64,000 nucleotides of DNA, from the NCBI GenBank assembly GCA_905250075.1, contig CAJNOP010000414.1:62001-126000 (forward strand), written 5' to 3'. Source of the stretch: Rotaria sp. Silwood1 (lineage: Eukaryota > Rotifera > Eurotatoria > Philodinida > Philodinidae). The notes beneath the pieces were generated by a model. It had not been told where the DNA came from. It was given only the letters and a program-made list of their open reading frames with translations, and did no database searches. The translations under genes and the position numbers were made by a program. Below are positions 9,958 through 20,783 of the stretch, one piece after another; the first letter of the stretch is position 1; every line of letters begins with the position of its first letter.

Positions 9958-11819
9958 TCATACATTTCAAACGTGAAACTTGAATTCAATTATTGAAAAT
10001 CTATTTCAAATATTCAAATATTCAATTACCGAATAATTGAAATTCAACTTTTCAAATATTCAATTTTTCAAAAATTGAACTTCAACTATTCAGGTATTTC
10101 AAATATTCATTTTTTCAATAATTGAAGTTTAAATATTCAAGTATTTCAAATATTTATGTTCTCAATAATTGAAATTCAAATATTCAAGCATTTCAAATAT
10201 TCAAATTTTCAATAATTGAAGTTCAACTATGCAAGCGTTTCAAATATTCAGTTTTTGTATAGTTGATATTCAATTAGTAAATTCTTCGATACTTCTAGTT
10301 CATGTATTCGGATATTGATTGGTTTCATCTTTTACCTATTTGAAATTTCACCCAGAATTGAATTAGTTTCTATATCAGGTAACTGAAGCCGCGTCGCCAG
10401 AACGCAGTTTCCTTGAACTCAACATTCGTGTTGCTGCACGCAGGTACATCGATCAGTTGTCCTAGCCAAAACGGGGTTGCCAAGCAGGATGACATATACA
10501 ACGCTCAGCGCACACGTAACGCCGGGGGGTGTGGCTGCGGCAAAAGGAGTTTCACGGAAGGTTACATTCATCTCAATCACGCACACATGACGCGACGGCG
10601 TAAGGGTGCGAAGGAAGCAGTTTCACGGGAGGACAAGGGAGTTTTCAGGAAGAGCACATTGACATCACGCGACGGCGTGCGGGTGCGGAGAAGGGAGTTT
10701 CCGGGAACACGACATTCGCAAAGCTGCACACACACACCAAGCGACGGCGTAAGGGTGCGGAGAAGGGAGTTTCCGGGAAATTGGCATTCACATCATTACA
10801 CGCACACATCACACGACGGCGTGAGGGTGTGGAGAAGGGAGTTTCCAGGAAGGATACATCCAGATCACTACACACACACATCACGCGACGGTGTAAGAAT
10901 GCGGAGAAGGGAGTTTCCGGGAAGTGGGCATACACACCACTACGCACACTCATCACGCGACGGTGTAAGGATGCGGAGAAGGGAGTTTTCGGGAAGTGGG
11001 CATACACACCACTACGCACACATTCATCACGCGACGGCGTGGGGGTGCGGAGAAAGGAGTTTCCAGGAAGGATACATTTACATCACTGCACACACACTTC
11101 ACGCGATGGCGTGAGGGTGCAGAGAAGGGAGTTTCCGAAAGCTGACTCAACCATGAAGCCCATTTCAAATGTTGGACACAACGGGAACAAACAACCACAA
11201 TGTACCAATAATAAATCAACAGAAAAAAAACAGGATTGAGCCAAAGGAAACAACGTCAACAACTAATACAACTGCAACAAATCTCATTCAACAATCCCAA
11301 GAATATCCATATCACAATTTCTCGCCAAATTGGCAGATACATTCATTCAAAACAATATTGAATGACCTTTCCAAAACAACATAATAACAACCATTGCCAA
11401 TTTTAGAAACTTCTAACAACCTTCTTTGCTTGAACACTTCCTTAATTCAAAACACGCAACCAACAAATATATGAAAAAATATTTCTCTTTAAGCGTCACT
11501 TTCATCTATTTTACAACAGTTCTCATTGACTGATAACTCAAATCTTGAATAGGCGAACTTCAACTGATGAAAAACTGAATATTTGTATACTGAAATATCT
11601 GCACGTCAATTTTTGAAATAATGAACATTTGAAATGCTTGAATAGTTGAAATTCAATTATTGAATAATTGAATATTTGAAATACTTGATTAGTTGAACTT
11701 CAATTTTTGAAAAATTGAATATTTGAATAGTTGAATAGTTGAATTTCAAGTATTCAATAATTGAATATTTGAAATAGATTTTCAATAATTGAATTCAAGT
11801 TTCACGTTTGACACTACTG
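9958..11819. mobile_element. TIR element carrying a 72-bp tandem array
   Basis: Two 51-bp inverted repeats (9967-10017 and 11761-11811) that I read as identical bound the element; each starts TCAAACGTGAAACTTGAATT. Inside each end is a 200-300 bp zone of degenerate TTCAAATATTCAATTATTGAA units, again mirror-imaged. The centre (10530-11150) is a GC-richer tandem array. Outside the matched repeats the right flank reads CACTACTG and the left flank TCATACAT; a small copy at 16066-16168 has matching flanks, so these words probably belong to the asymmetric true ends. No transposase is encoded, so it is non-autonomous. It stops about 65 bp from the 3' end of the acyl-CoA synthetase gene. Confidence 0.8.
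10529..11150. repeat. 72-bp tandem repeat, about nine copies
   Basis: The landmark GCGACGGCGT recurs at 10592, 10669, 10741, 10813 (variant), 10885, 10957, 11031 and 11103, with a more divergent copy before 10592: spacing 77, 72, 72, 72, 72, 74, 72. A typical unit carries GTGCGGAGAAGGGAGTTTCC, then CACACACATCAC. Because 72 is a multiple of three, long frames stay open on both strands (for example 10413-11114 plus). They lack a good start and are read as a by-product, not a gene. Confidence 0.85.
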
Positions 11820-11884
11820 TTATTGCGGGAAGGGATTTACAAAGAATTCCAATTAATAAAAGAAAAAGTTCTAAAGCAAAAAAG

Positions 11885-13798
11885 TTATTTTTTGCCACTG
11901 CTTTCTTTGAGTTCATTGACCATTGCTTCCGATAACTTGAATTTCTGTACTTTTCCTGTTGGCGTCATGATAAATTTATCAACTATTCGAATATGTTTAG
12001 GTATCTTAAAAAATGCCAATTTATCGGTCAGAAATTTTGTTATATCATCTGGTTGACATGGAGGTGCATCTGCTTTCAGTTTTATCCATGCACATACCTC
12101 TTCACCATAACGTTCATCAGGAATAGAAAACACTTGTGCTTCGGCAACACTTTGATGCTCATTTATTGTATTTTCTACCTCCGTAGGATATATATTCACA
12201 CCACCACGAATGATAATTTCTTTCTGGCGTCCAACAAAATAAAGATAACCATCTTCATCCATTTTTGCTGCATCACCTGTTCGAAACCAGCCAGATGGTG
12301 TGATTGCTTCTTTGGTCTTCTCTGGATCATTGTAATATCCAACCATAATTGGATAACCTCGTGCCCAAATTTCACCTTGTTCACCAATAGGCACAGTATT
12401 CTCTTGTCGATCGACAACCTTAACCTCTAAACGTTGCATACATCGTCCTAATGATCCAAGACGACGTTTTGGATCTTCATCACCGGCCCACATACTACCT
12501 GTTAAAAAAGCAGAGTTTTCTGTCAATCCATAACCTTGAGCAACCCGCGTAATCGGAATTTCCTTTTCGAGTTGACGTAAAAAGTCAGGATGCATTGGAC
12601 TTGCTCCTAATGCACCAAAAGTCAATGAACTAAAATCATATTTCTTTCGATCTGGATGATTTAGTATATCACGAAAGATAATTGGTGCTCCAAGTAGAGC
12701 GGTACATTTTTCTTCATGAATTGCTTGCATTGTTGAAACTGTATCAGGTAAAATAGCTGGAAAAATAATTTTACATTTGGCTACAGCAGTATTCAGGATA
12801 CCAACAATTTCAGAGAAGGCATGAAACATTGGAATAGGTACACAAACACGAGTAAAAAATTGACCAATATGTTCCCATTGAGCATGAACTAAGTTAAGTA
12901 TACCAAAATTCGTCAGTGTTGCTGCTTTTGGTTGACCTGTTGTACCAGATGTATAGAATATTACCACAGGTGAATCAGGATTAACCGAAGCTTGTCGTTC
13001 GTTTAATTTCGAATGTGATAATTGTGCACCACGTTCGATCAAATGATTGTATGAATGAGTTCCTGATGTAAATGATTGTTTGCCTGTCAGAATAACATGT
13101 TTTAACGTAGGTAACACTTGTGATGAGAGCTCTCGAGATGTAGAATGTTGATCAAGTTCTGGTACAAGTCGCCGAAAGATAGACAATGATTCAATTATTT
13201 TCACAGATGGTGAGAGAATAAGACCCTTGCATCCCACTTTATTGATACAATATTCTAGTTCACGTCCAACATAAGCTGGATTGATATTAACCTGAATATA
13301 TCATCGAAAGATTTCAAATAGGTCAAAAAAAAAAGAAAATACTTTACTTTGATAAGACCTAATTTGGATGCAGCAAAAGTCATAGCGACATTTTCTGATG
13401 TGTTTGGTAACCAAACAGCCAGTCGATCATTTTTTTCGAAGCCTAATTCAAGAAGCGATGCAGCTAGACTGTCAACTTCATCTTTGAATGATTTATATGT
13501 ATATCGTTTTTGTTCACCTGAAATACTCATAGACTATCATTTTTGATCACGAAAAGATATGCATAAACATACTTTTGAAAACAAAACACTCATGATTAGG
13601 ATATTTAGCAGTTATTTCATCAAAACTTTGGCTTATGGTTTTATAGACAAATGGAAGTGATGATGCATGATAATAATAACTTGTTGTTAGTTTCGTGGAT
13701 GATGATGAGGCTGTTGAACTATCTCGTTTTTTGAGTTGAGATATAATCCAAACTGATTGTCGACGAAGGAGAAAATGTTTTGTTTTATTGATGAACAT
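11885..13798 (-). CDS. ACSF2: Acyl-CoA synthetase, ACSF2-like
   Basis: Three exons: 13798-13573, 13517-13348 and 13291-11885 (stop included), introns of 55-56 nt, all junctions in frame, 600 residues. ACSF2-type enzymes activate medium-chain fatty acids to acyl-CoA through an acyl-adenylate, usually in mitochondria; the Ser/Arg/Lys-rich N-terminus could be a targeting peptide. Visible motifs: the AMP-binding P-loop FYTSGTTGQPKAATLT, the VNINPAYVGRELEY block typical of ACSF2, YGLTENS, the GWFRTGDAAKMDEDGYLYF adenylate motif with GRQKEIIIRGGVNIYP, and a C-terminal PTGKVQKFKL with the catalytic lysine. Length matches the family (human about 615). Start chosen at the first ATG; a TTG 36 nt upstream is unlikely. 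Its 3' end lies about 65 bp from the TIR element. No broken motif; looks functional. Confidence 0.93.
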
Positions 13799-14634
13799 GT
13801 TTGAATCGTTTTTTAAATTGACTGAAGAATACAAAGTCCACCCACGTTACTTTGCACTATTTCAAAACATTTAATTACTAGTAACGCACCATTATCTTTA
13901 TTTTCACTGTTTGCTTTTGCTCTTTTTTTTGTCTCATATATAGAAACCTTGATTGATAAATAGAAAAGAAAGAGAACAGTAAAGATATAGTAAAAGTTGA
14001 AGACCAATGATGAAACGTTTGGACAATAAACTACTAAAATGACATCTCTCGCTTGCTGATAACAAGCAACATTTCTTCTCGTACGCTTTTCATCCAGCTT
14101 CTTTTCCAGTTTATCACGAACAAATTCTTTATTCAAACCGAAACGCATGCAAGATAAGCAGAAGATGAATTACGAAGACAACTAAATTTTATCATTCAAC
14201 ACAGGCAAAATTCCAGCTTCCCCAGGGGAATTCTAAATTGCCTTAAATTCTAATTTTCCTTCTGTGACAGAAGAGATGCGTACAAGAAGATCGAGTGTAG
14301 ATGTGAATATTCAACTGACAAACATTGATAATGCAAATAGGAGTAAAGACTCTGTTCAACTGTCAGTACTATTCTACTGCTCTCAATCGAATGCTATTCA
14401 ACAATGTACACATCGAATGATAGATTGAACTTACATCAGAATGCAACACTATGACACGATAATATTCGAAAAACCTTCTTCTCTCTTTGCTATTCTCATC
14501 TTCATGCAAGAAATAAAAAGACTAATTCTGATTTCTATATGAAATGATGGCATAGGAATGCAACACAGGTGTCTTTTGACTTGACAATCATCATGTTGTT
14601 CTTACCCAGTCAGACAAAACCAATAAAAAAAACC
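13799..14634. other. Upstream region of the acyl-CoA synthetase; no gene seen
   Basis: No supported coding sequence. It should contain the promoter of the minus-strand synthetase gene, but no clear promoter element was recognised. Confidence 0.4.
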
Positions 14635-14720
14635 CGTAAAAACGGGTCAAAAATAAACGCATTTCCAATCATAAAAACCGCACATTTTAACGCGTTATAA
14701 TTTTGAAACGAGTTTTTACG
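14635..14720. repeat. Imperfect inverted repeat CGTAAAAAC...
   Basis: CGTAAAAACGGGTCAAAAAT at the left faces ATTTTGAAACGAGTTTTTACG at the right (roughly 20-bp arms with a few mismatches) around about 45 bp. It directly precedes the G-rich fragment at 14724 and may be a small decayed element. Confidence 0.5.
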
Positions 14721-14723
14721 ACG

Positions 14724-15004
14724 AGGGTATGCGGTATGGATGTAAACCCCCCGACACATTAGAAGACCCCCACCCCTATAGTAGAGATGACCCTCCCTTG
14801 AATCAACCAAGCGAAGGATAGATGAGAAGACCCACCCATCTCCTCTGACGATCCCATTAGAAGCAGGTGAGCAGGTCCTCTAACCTATCCTTTGGGTTGT
14901 TGATTCAAGAGAGGGTCATCTCGACTATAGGGGTGGGGGTCTTCTAATGTGTCGGGGGGTTTAAGTGTGGGTGTTGATTTCACCAATATCCACACTCACA
15001 CTCT
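14724..15004. repeat. Telomere-like array (copy 2), split by a foldback element
   Basis: The G-rich part GAGGGTATGCGGTATGGATG (14724-14743) is separated from AGTGTGGGTG and the C-rich part ATCCACACTCACACTC by the foldback element at 14744-14962. Removing that insertion leaves the usual G-then-C order. Confidence 0.6.
14744..14962. mobile_element. Foldback MITE, 77-bp arms
   Basis: Arms 14744-14820 and 14886-14962 are inverted copies with only a handful of mismatches (left AAACCCCCCGACACATTAGA, right mirrored), and weaker complementarity continues about 12 bp inward. The loop is about 40 bp. Borders read TA|AACCCCCC ... GGGGGGTT|TA, compatible with a 2-bp TA duplication of Tc1/mariner type, though TA also extends the palindrome by itself. 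It is inserted in a telomere-like array. Confidence 0.8.
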
Positions 15005-15564
15005 TATAAACGAAAGGAGAATGAACTTTGTGCCAAACTATTTTATACATATTCAACAGCTTCTCGTAGTTTTCCTTACTGTTCATAACCATCATCCTCC
15101 TAGAGGAATTATGGAAAAAAATAACGTTTCTAGATGCGACAAATACATATTTTAATGTATTAAAAGAAAAGACATTTTCTGTTTTTGAGAGAAAAAATTG
15201 TTTGAAAACTCTCTTGTTTACAAATACGATTTTTCTCCTTAGATTTATGAAAAGATTTTAGTGTCTCAGAATTTAGCTCGAAAATTCAATCGTTCTAACT
15301 AGAAATTCTATGAATAACTCTGAAAATCTTATGCAATTTGACTTTTTTCGAATCAATATTCGACCTGATTCGATAAACATGGCTTAACTCGAGTGCATAA
15401 TTCAGTATGTCTATGGCAATTGTTCCTAATTAGTTTTCGTATGTATAATTTCTATTGAACTTTAAAGAGAGATTTTATTATTTAAACATGTTAATATTAA
15501 ACATTAAAATTAAACTCATTTTTACACATTCAATCTTTTGAAATGACGAGTCATTTCAACCATT
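15005..15564. other. No recognisable gene
   Basis: AT-rich sequence without recognised content. Confidence 0.4.
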
Positions 15565-15735
15565 AGTTAATGTTGAATAGCTCATCTGGTATATTTTCTG
15601 TAATAAATGCTTTTGTAGTAACAAAAATTCATTTGTAGCTTTTTGAACTGTTTGACGTATTCGATAATTACTAGGAATAATAAGTGTCAATTCCGTATGA
15701 TCAAATTCATTTGTTACTGCTATTTCAGTTATCTA
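15565..15735 (-). pseudogene. Exon-like fragment, unknown family
   Basis: After a TATTTTAG acceptor-like end the minus strand reads ITEIAVTNEFDHTELTLIIP and on to a stop, about 55 codons with protein-like composition. No partner exons were found. Probably a gene remnant; function unknown. Confidence 0.3.
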
Positions 15736-16065
15736 AAATACTTGACATTAAAAAGAGCTTCTTATTACATATAAATGAGAAATGACAAATAAAACAACTG
15801 AATTGAAACTCGAATAGTCCATGGACATATTTTTTAAAATAGAGAGGCAGATCCTTTCCTTCTAACATATACGTGCTTCTGATCTTGAGCTGCTATATTA
15901 CGACTATAGAAAGAAAAATTGTTCACAATATCACCGACTCTCCTATGCAATTCCAATGACAAGATACAATGGTCTGTTGAATTTACTGTTCTGAAAGAAA
16001 ACAGCATTCAGTGGTGAACTGAAATAGTTGCAGAAGATAATAAGAGTAATATACCATTACATAAT

Positions 16066-16168
16066 CAGTAGTGTCAAACTTGAAACTTGAATTTAAGTAT
16101 TGAAAAGCTATTTCAACTATTCAATAACTGAATAGTTGAATTCAAGTTTCAAGTTTGACATATATGAA
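16066..16168. mobile_element. Miniature derivative of the 10-kb TIR element
   Basis: The 85-bp core 16074-16158 begins TCAAACTTGAAACTTGAATT and ends with its inverse, differing from the 9967/11761 repeats at few positions and lacking any interior. Outside the core, CAGTAGTG on one side and CATATATGA on the other match the two flanks of the large element. Confidence 0.75.
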
Positions 16169-16379
16169 AGGTTAACAGTAAAGGATTACTTTTACTCCAA
16201 AAAATAGGATATCTTATTTCTTTTGTGTTTCACAACTTCTTTTATTGTGCAGCTTTTGAAAATATATAGACAAATGGTGGATAGTCTTCTTCATACACAT
16301 TAAGCAAGTAATATATTTTCAATCTTGAGATATGTGATTTTAGTCACCTTAACTAATAATTAAAGAGTTCCCTAGTCTC

Positions 16380-18600
16380 AATCGTGTTCATTCCTTGAGA
16401 AATCCCAGAAGGATCTTGTCAAGTTTTATTTAGAATCCTGTTTCCAGGATTTTTCAAGGTGAAACAAGATTTTTTTCAGAATTTCCTCAAGACCCTATCA
16501 AGAATCCTCTCAAGACTATGAGAGAAGATTTTGCGAAGATTTTCTCAGTTTCTCTTCAGGATCTAGGTCAAATCATCGTATTAGAATCCTGTCAGGAGTG
16601 ATAGGCACATCAGACGAGGATCTTGACAAGAAAACAACAAGATCAGTCAGAATACGAAATGAACTATTTCTGCAAAATTTCAATCAGGATCTTATTCAGA
16701 ACTTTTGGAGAATATGTGTTTCGAAATCTTGCAAGACAATATCAATCCTAATCAAGATCTTGATAAGAAATTGTAAAGACTTAGCAAAGATCTTTACAAA
16801 TTATTGCTGAGTCCACCTAGCCATGTTCATTCATTGAGATAGTCTTGAAGAATCTTTCAGAATCATTAATCTCACAAATCTTGTCAGGTTTGTTTCTAGA
16901 TTGGATCCAGGATTTGTACAACTTCTGGACCGGATTTTTCTCTGAATTGAGTTTGTAATATTGCACTAAGATTCATTGTTAATTCTATTCAGGAACTTGA
17001 CAGAAATCATAAAGAGGATATTGTCGAAATTTCATTAGGTTTGAGTCAAGATCAGTTGGGAGTGGGTGAGAGATACGAGGATCCTGCCAAGAGTTACAGT
17101 CAAATCAGAGAAGGATCATACCATGAATAAAACAAGATTATTCAGAATCCTCAAGGAAGAAATCCTGCCAAACATCGATCAGGTTCCTGAGAGAAATTGT
17201 TCAAGATCAAGCATTTCAGACGTTAAAAAAATACAAGTATAATCAAGATCTTGATAAGAAAATACAAGGAGTTAGTTAAGATATTTTCAGGTTTATGTTG
17301 AGAAACTATCCAAAATTTAATTCTCAAGATTCTGTCAGGAACCTAGCAAGAATAAATGAAACGGTTCCGTGTCATCTTTAGCTAGGTTCAAGTGAGGATT
17401 CTTTCAAGATTTGTAAACCGATAGATCACAAGAGAATTTCAATACCAATGTTGAGCAGAATCTCAATATAAAGAAATAGAAGGCTTTTTCAAGATGCTAT
17501 TGTATTTGTGTATGGACCACGAAGAAATTCTGACAGCTGAATAATTTACCGGTATTCTTAGCTGAGCTTGAATTGGTTACTTTCATAAACAAATAGCGCG
17601 AACCTTAAAAATCTTAGAAATAATTCCTAGGTCTCGATGATTATTATATAAAACTTGCTTTGAAATTCGGACTATAGCCATGAGTTCTTTTATTAATCTC
17701 ATCAGAAAAAGAAGATTGAAAATCATTACATTAGGAAATTAGCTTGAATTTAGTCAGCGCATTTAGTCAACAGCAAATATTTCGATAAAAACTGCTTATG
17801 GTTCTGATCATGTTCGAAGACAAATTTAACGTATATTTTTTTTTTTGAATCAAGTTGAAATAAGAAAAATCCAGTCAAATTTCACCGACTAAAATAAATA
17901 TGTAAAATGATATTGCATTTTCAGAATTTTTTGAAATTATTTGCATTGACATAGAACTCAAATAGAAGTTTACATTAAAATCCGAATTTAAGATATAGAA
18001 TGATATGGCACGTCCAGCTGGATAAGCTGCTTGGTATGTACACTGAAGATCTCGAGATCGATACTTGATATGCTCATTTCTCTTTCTGTTCTATCTGAAA
18101 TACCCAGCAAAGATCCTGTCGAGAAATGGGATTACATCTTGTAGTAACCATAGGCTAATTCTACAAAGGTCCTCCTAGAAAACTTGATGACATCTTTGAG
18201 GAAACCTGATTAAATTCTGAAACAAGTAATTGGAAATTGTTTTTTTTCGAAACAGGAATGACTAAAATCCTGGCAGGATTTTGATCTAAAACCAACCAAA
18301 AAACTGTACTGGATTCTTCTAAGATCTTGTTTGAAATCCTGTAAAACTCTTTGCCATTTAGCGCCTGCACGTTTCTAACAAGATTTTACCGTTTTCTGAA
18401 CAAATCCCTGATTTCAAATCTAATAGTAAACTAGCCATGATTCTGATAAAATCCTATTTCAAATTCTGTGAGAATCTTGTAAACTAGTGGCTACACGCTT
18501 TCTAACATTTTCTCAGGAAAAACAGTGAATTCTTGCAGGATCCTTGCCAAATCCGTCAAGGATCTTGTGTGGAAACAGTAATGGCTTTCCCTAGGGTAAA
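16380..18600. repeat. Degenerate dispersed-motif region (GATCTTGTCAAGA-like)
   Basis: About 2.2 kb saturated with variants of AGGATCTTGTCAAGA and its complement: 16411 (GGATCTTGTCAAG), about 16583 (AGAATCCTGTCAGGA), about 16618, about 17079 (AGGATCCTGCCAAGA), about 18110, 18270 and 18535-18580. Spacing is irregular and both orientations occur, so it is not a simple tandem array. No coding sequence was seen. It may be an old satellite or a cluster of short palindromic elements. Confidence 0.45.
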
Positions 18601-18853
18601 CTCAATTGATGCTGTGATCGAGCTAGTCATTTCAACATGTTACTAATTTGTATATCTTTTTTTTACTTCATTTTCTTTCTTGAAAATGCGTTGAATGAAC
18701 CGACATTTTTCGATAATACTTATAGAGTCTTCAAGATATTTATCATTAAGGAAGCGAGATTGGATTATTCTGTCGATGAATATTTTATTGTGAGCCTTCA
18801 TTTTGAAGACATTCAATTCACAATGCTCATTCATTATTCTTTTGAACAACAAT

Positions 18854-19782
18854 TTATGAAACTGGTATCAATGTAAAACGTTGACTTTGTTGATTGTGAC
18901 ATCGAAATAATTGCAATGGATTATTATTGACCACATTACCATTTGGCACATCTAAACATTTGCCCATCACGTGGATACGATCCTGTTGATCAAAGGAATA
19001 TTGTTGATTTTGTTGTTCTGGACGACAAGTAAATAATTGTATGTATTGATGATCACGTGCATTCGAATCGGGAATATCCAAACATTTGCCCATCACACGA
19101 AGAGTATTATCATTGTTCAATTCAAATTGTTGATTTTCATTTCCATGACAACGGAACAATTGGATTTGAGCATGAAGTTCGGATTTACCACCGGCAATAT
19201 CCAAGCATTTACCTGTCTGTGTATCACCACCAGCTACAATCAGATAACGTTGTTTATTCACTATAATTGAAAACAAAAATAAGATGATTACCATGATGAA
19301 CACTTGGATGACAAAGTGATACGCCGACTACTAGTTATTTGTTGTCATTGAGAGAAATTCATTCAAGTTTGGAAGTGCAGATGTTTATGGTTCATGGAAG
19401 AGAATGCAAGAATTATCGAGTATGATTTGTTTATAGGTTGGCATATATGTATGATGATAAGAGGATCGTGTTCTTTATTCTAAGTCTTTTCTTAATTCAA
19501 GTGCATCAACTCACCGCTGACTCTCTAGCTCAAGAGCATTTCGTTGAATCTTTAATATTAATACTTACCTTTAGCTGGTTTCCAATGGCAAAACTGTTTA
19601 TCTTGATTCCAAACACGTCCATCTGAACAAGGCGTCAAAGTTGCCATACCGGATTTACATTGAAAATACGAGCTTGCATCAAACGGATTGGCGAATAAGC
19701 CATCCGTGCCACATGAAAATCCTCCATTGACACCTAAGTTCAATGATAAGAACAACATCGTCATAGTAAGAATAGTCATCAT
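18854..19782 (-). CDS. Secreted chitin-binding (CBM14) / ricin-type lectin protein
   Basis: Two exons, 19782-19569 and 19260-18854, joined in frame across a 308-nt GT-AG intron, 206 residues. Residues 1-20 are a signal peptide (MMTILTMTMLFLSLNLGVNG). Residues 21-70 form a peritrophin-A/CBM14 chitin-binding domain with the C...F..C...C...C spacing (FSCGTDGLF ... YFQCKSG ... TPCSDGRVWN ... FCHW). After the intron comes a ricin-B-like beta-trefoil with three GKCLDI/GKCLDV repeats, each ending in a QQF/QQY/QRF motif. The product is probably extracellular and binds chitin and glycans; a role in cuticle, gut lining or defence is inference. The domain border coincides with the intron, as expected of exon shuffling. 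A TATA-like TATTTAAAA lies 43-51 bp upstream. Confidence 0.88.
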
Positions 19783-19824
19783 TTTGCGTATCCGCTATTG
19801 ACAACAATAAGAAAAATCGATGTG

Positions 19825-19833
19825 TTTTAAATA
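19825..19833 (-). promoter_or_regulatory. TATA-like box of the lectin gene
   Basis: On the minus strand TATTTAAAA, about 45 bp before the ATG at 19782. The position suits a core promoter with a short leader, but in AT-rich DNA this could be chance. Confidence 0.3.
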
Positions 19834-20476
19834 CTGGTGCGCAGTATTATTGCTGTGAAATCGAGCAGATGCATGCAATGTCATCATGAAGTATTAAAAT
19901 GATGATGACAAAAACGCTTCATATAGAGGGTGTGAAGCAAAAATGATTGAAAATTGTATCGTTAAAAGGTATTCTATTGCATAAAGACTGTTAGCAGAAT
20001 CCCTACGGAATTAAAATGTGAAATACGATCTAGCTTTTATAATTAATGATAAGGAGATAGTTTAATTATCCCTATTGTGAAACAGATTTTTCTTCAGTCG
20101 GTTTTGCGACATAAACTTATAAACTAGACTGCTGTCCTCATTCAAAAAAACTGCACCTTTCTAGGATGTGCTGATGGAAAACGCCAGCATTTCTCGTGAA
20201 ACCCCCAAAAAGCGTTATTTTGTCTCCGAGCACGTGAATACTCCATCCAGAGAGCATTTCAGACAATTATTTCTGATTTTTCGGGCACGAGAGTTTCGTT
20301 GAAGACATTGTCAGCTACTCAAGTCCTCAAAATGATGTCCATTCAGGTAGCTCTCTTGTTCCACTGTGATCTATAATTGCCTATTTCCCAGTAAAACCCT
20401 TTACCATCGTATTTATTGCAGCTAGATTATGTGATAGAGAGTTTGTTCAGAAGTATTATAATCAGTTGATGTCATA
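19834..20476. other. No recognisable gene
   Basis: Sequence between the lectin gene and a telomere-like hairpin; no supported frame. Confidence 0.4.
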
Positions 20477-20585
20477 TAGGGTATGGATGAGTGTGACTGT
20501 GACTGTGGGTGAATGTTTGGGACGGTTTTCTATGCACCTTTACCCTCACCTACACTCACACTATACACCCCAGGCCCACACCCAA
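20477..20585. repeat. Telomere-like array (copy 3)
   Basis: G-rich AGGGTATGGATGAGTGTGAC... at 20478-20515, C-rich CCCTCACCTACACTCACAC... to 20585. Same G-then-C order; more diverged than copy 1. Confidence 0.75.
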
Positions 20586-20783
20586 AACTTAACCAAATCC
20601 TTCTGCATAATTTCTTCTGCATAGGCTTATATCTGTTTTCAAAAACTTTAACAATTTTTGTGATTATTTCGCTCTCAGAAATCTACAAACATGTTGGACT
20701 ACGAGTAAATTCGGCTTGGTTATTTATTTCACGAATAAAAAAGTATTCATTTCATAGAAATATACTGTAGAACGTCTTGAATT

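Noticed and set aside
10413..11239. Frames of up to 233 codons in the 72-bp array
   Set aside because: Open on both strands because the period is a multiple of three; no good ATG start, no conserved outside homology.
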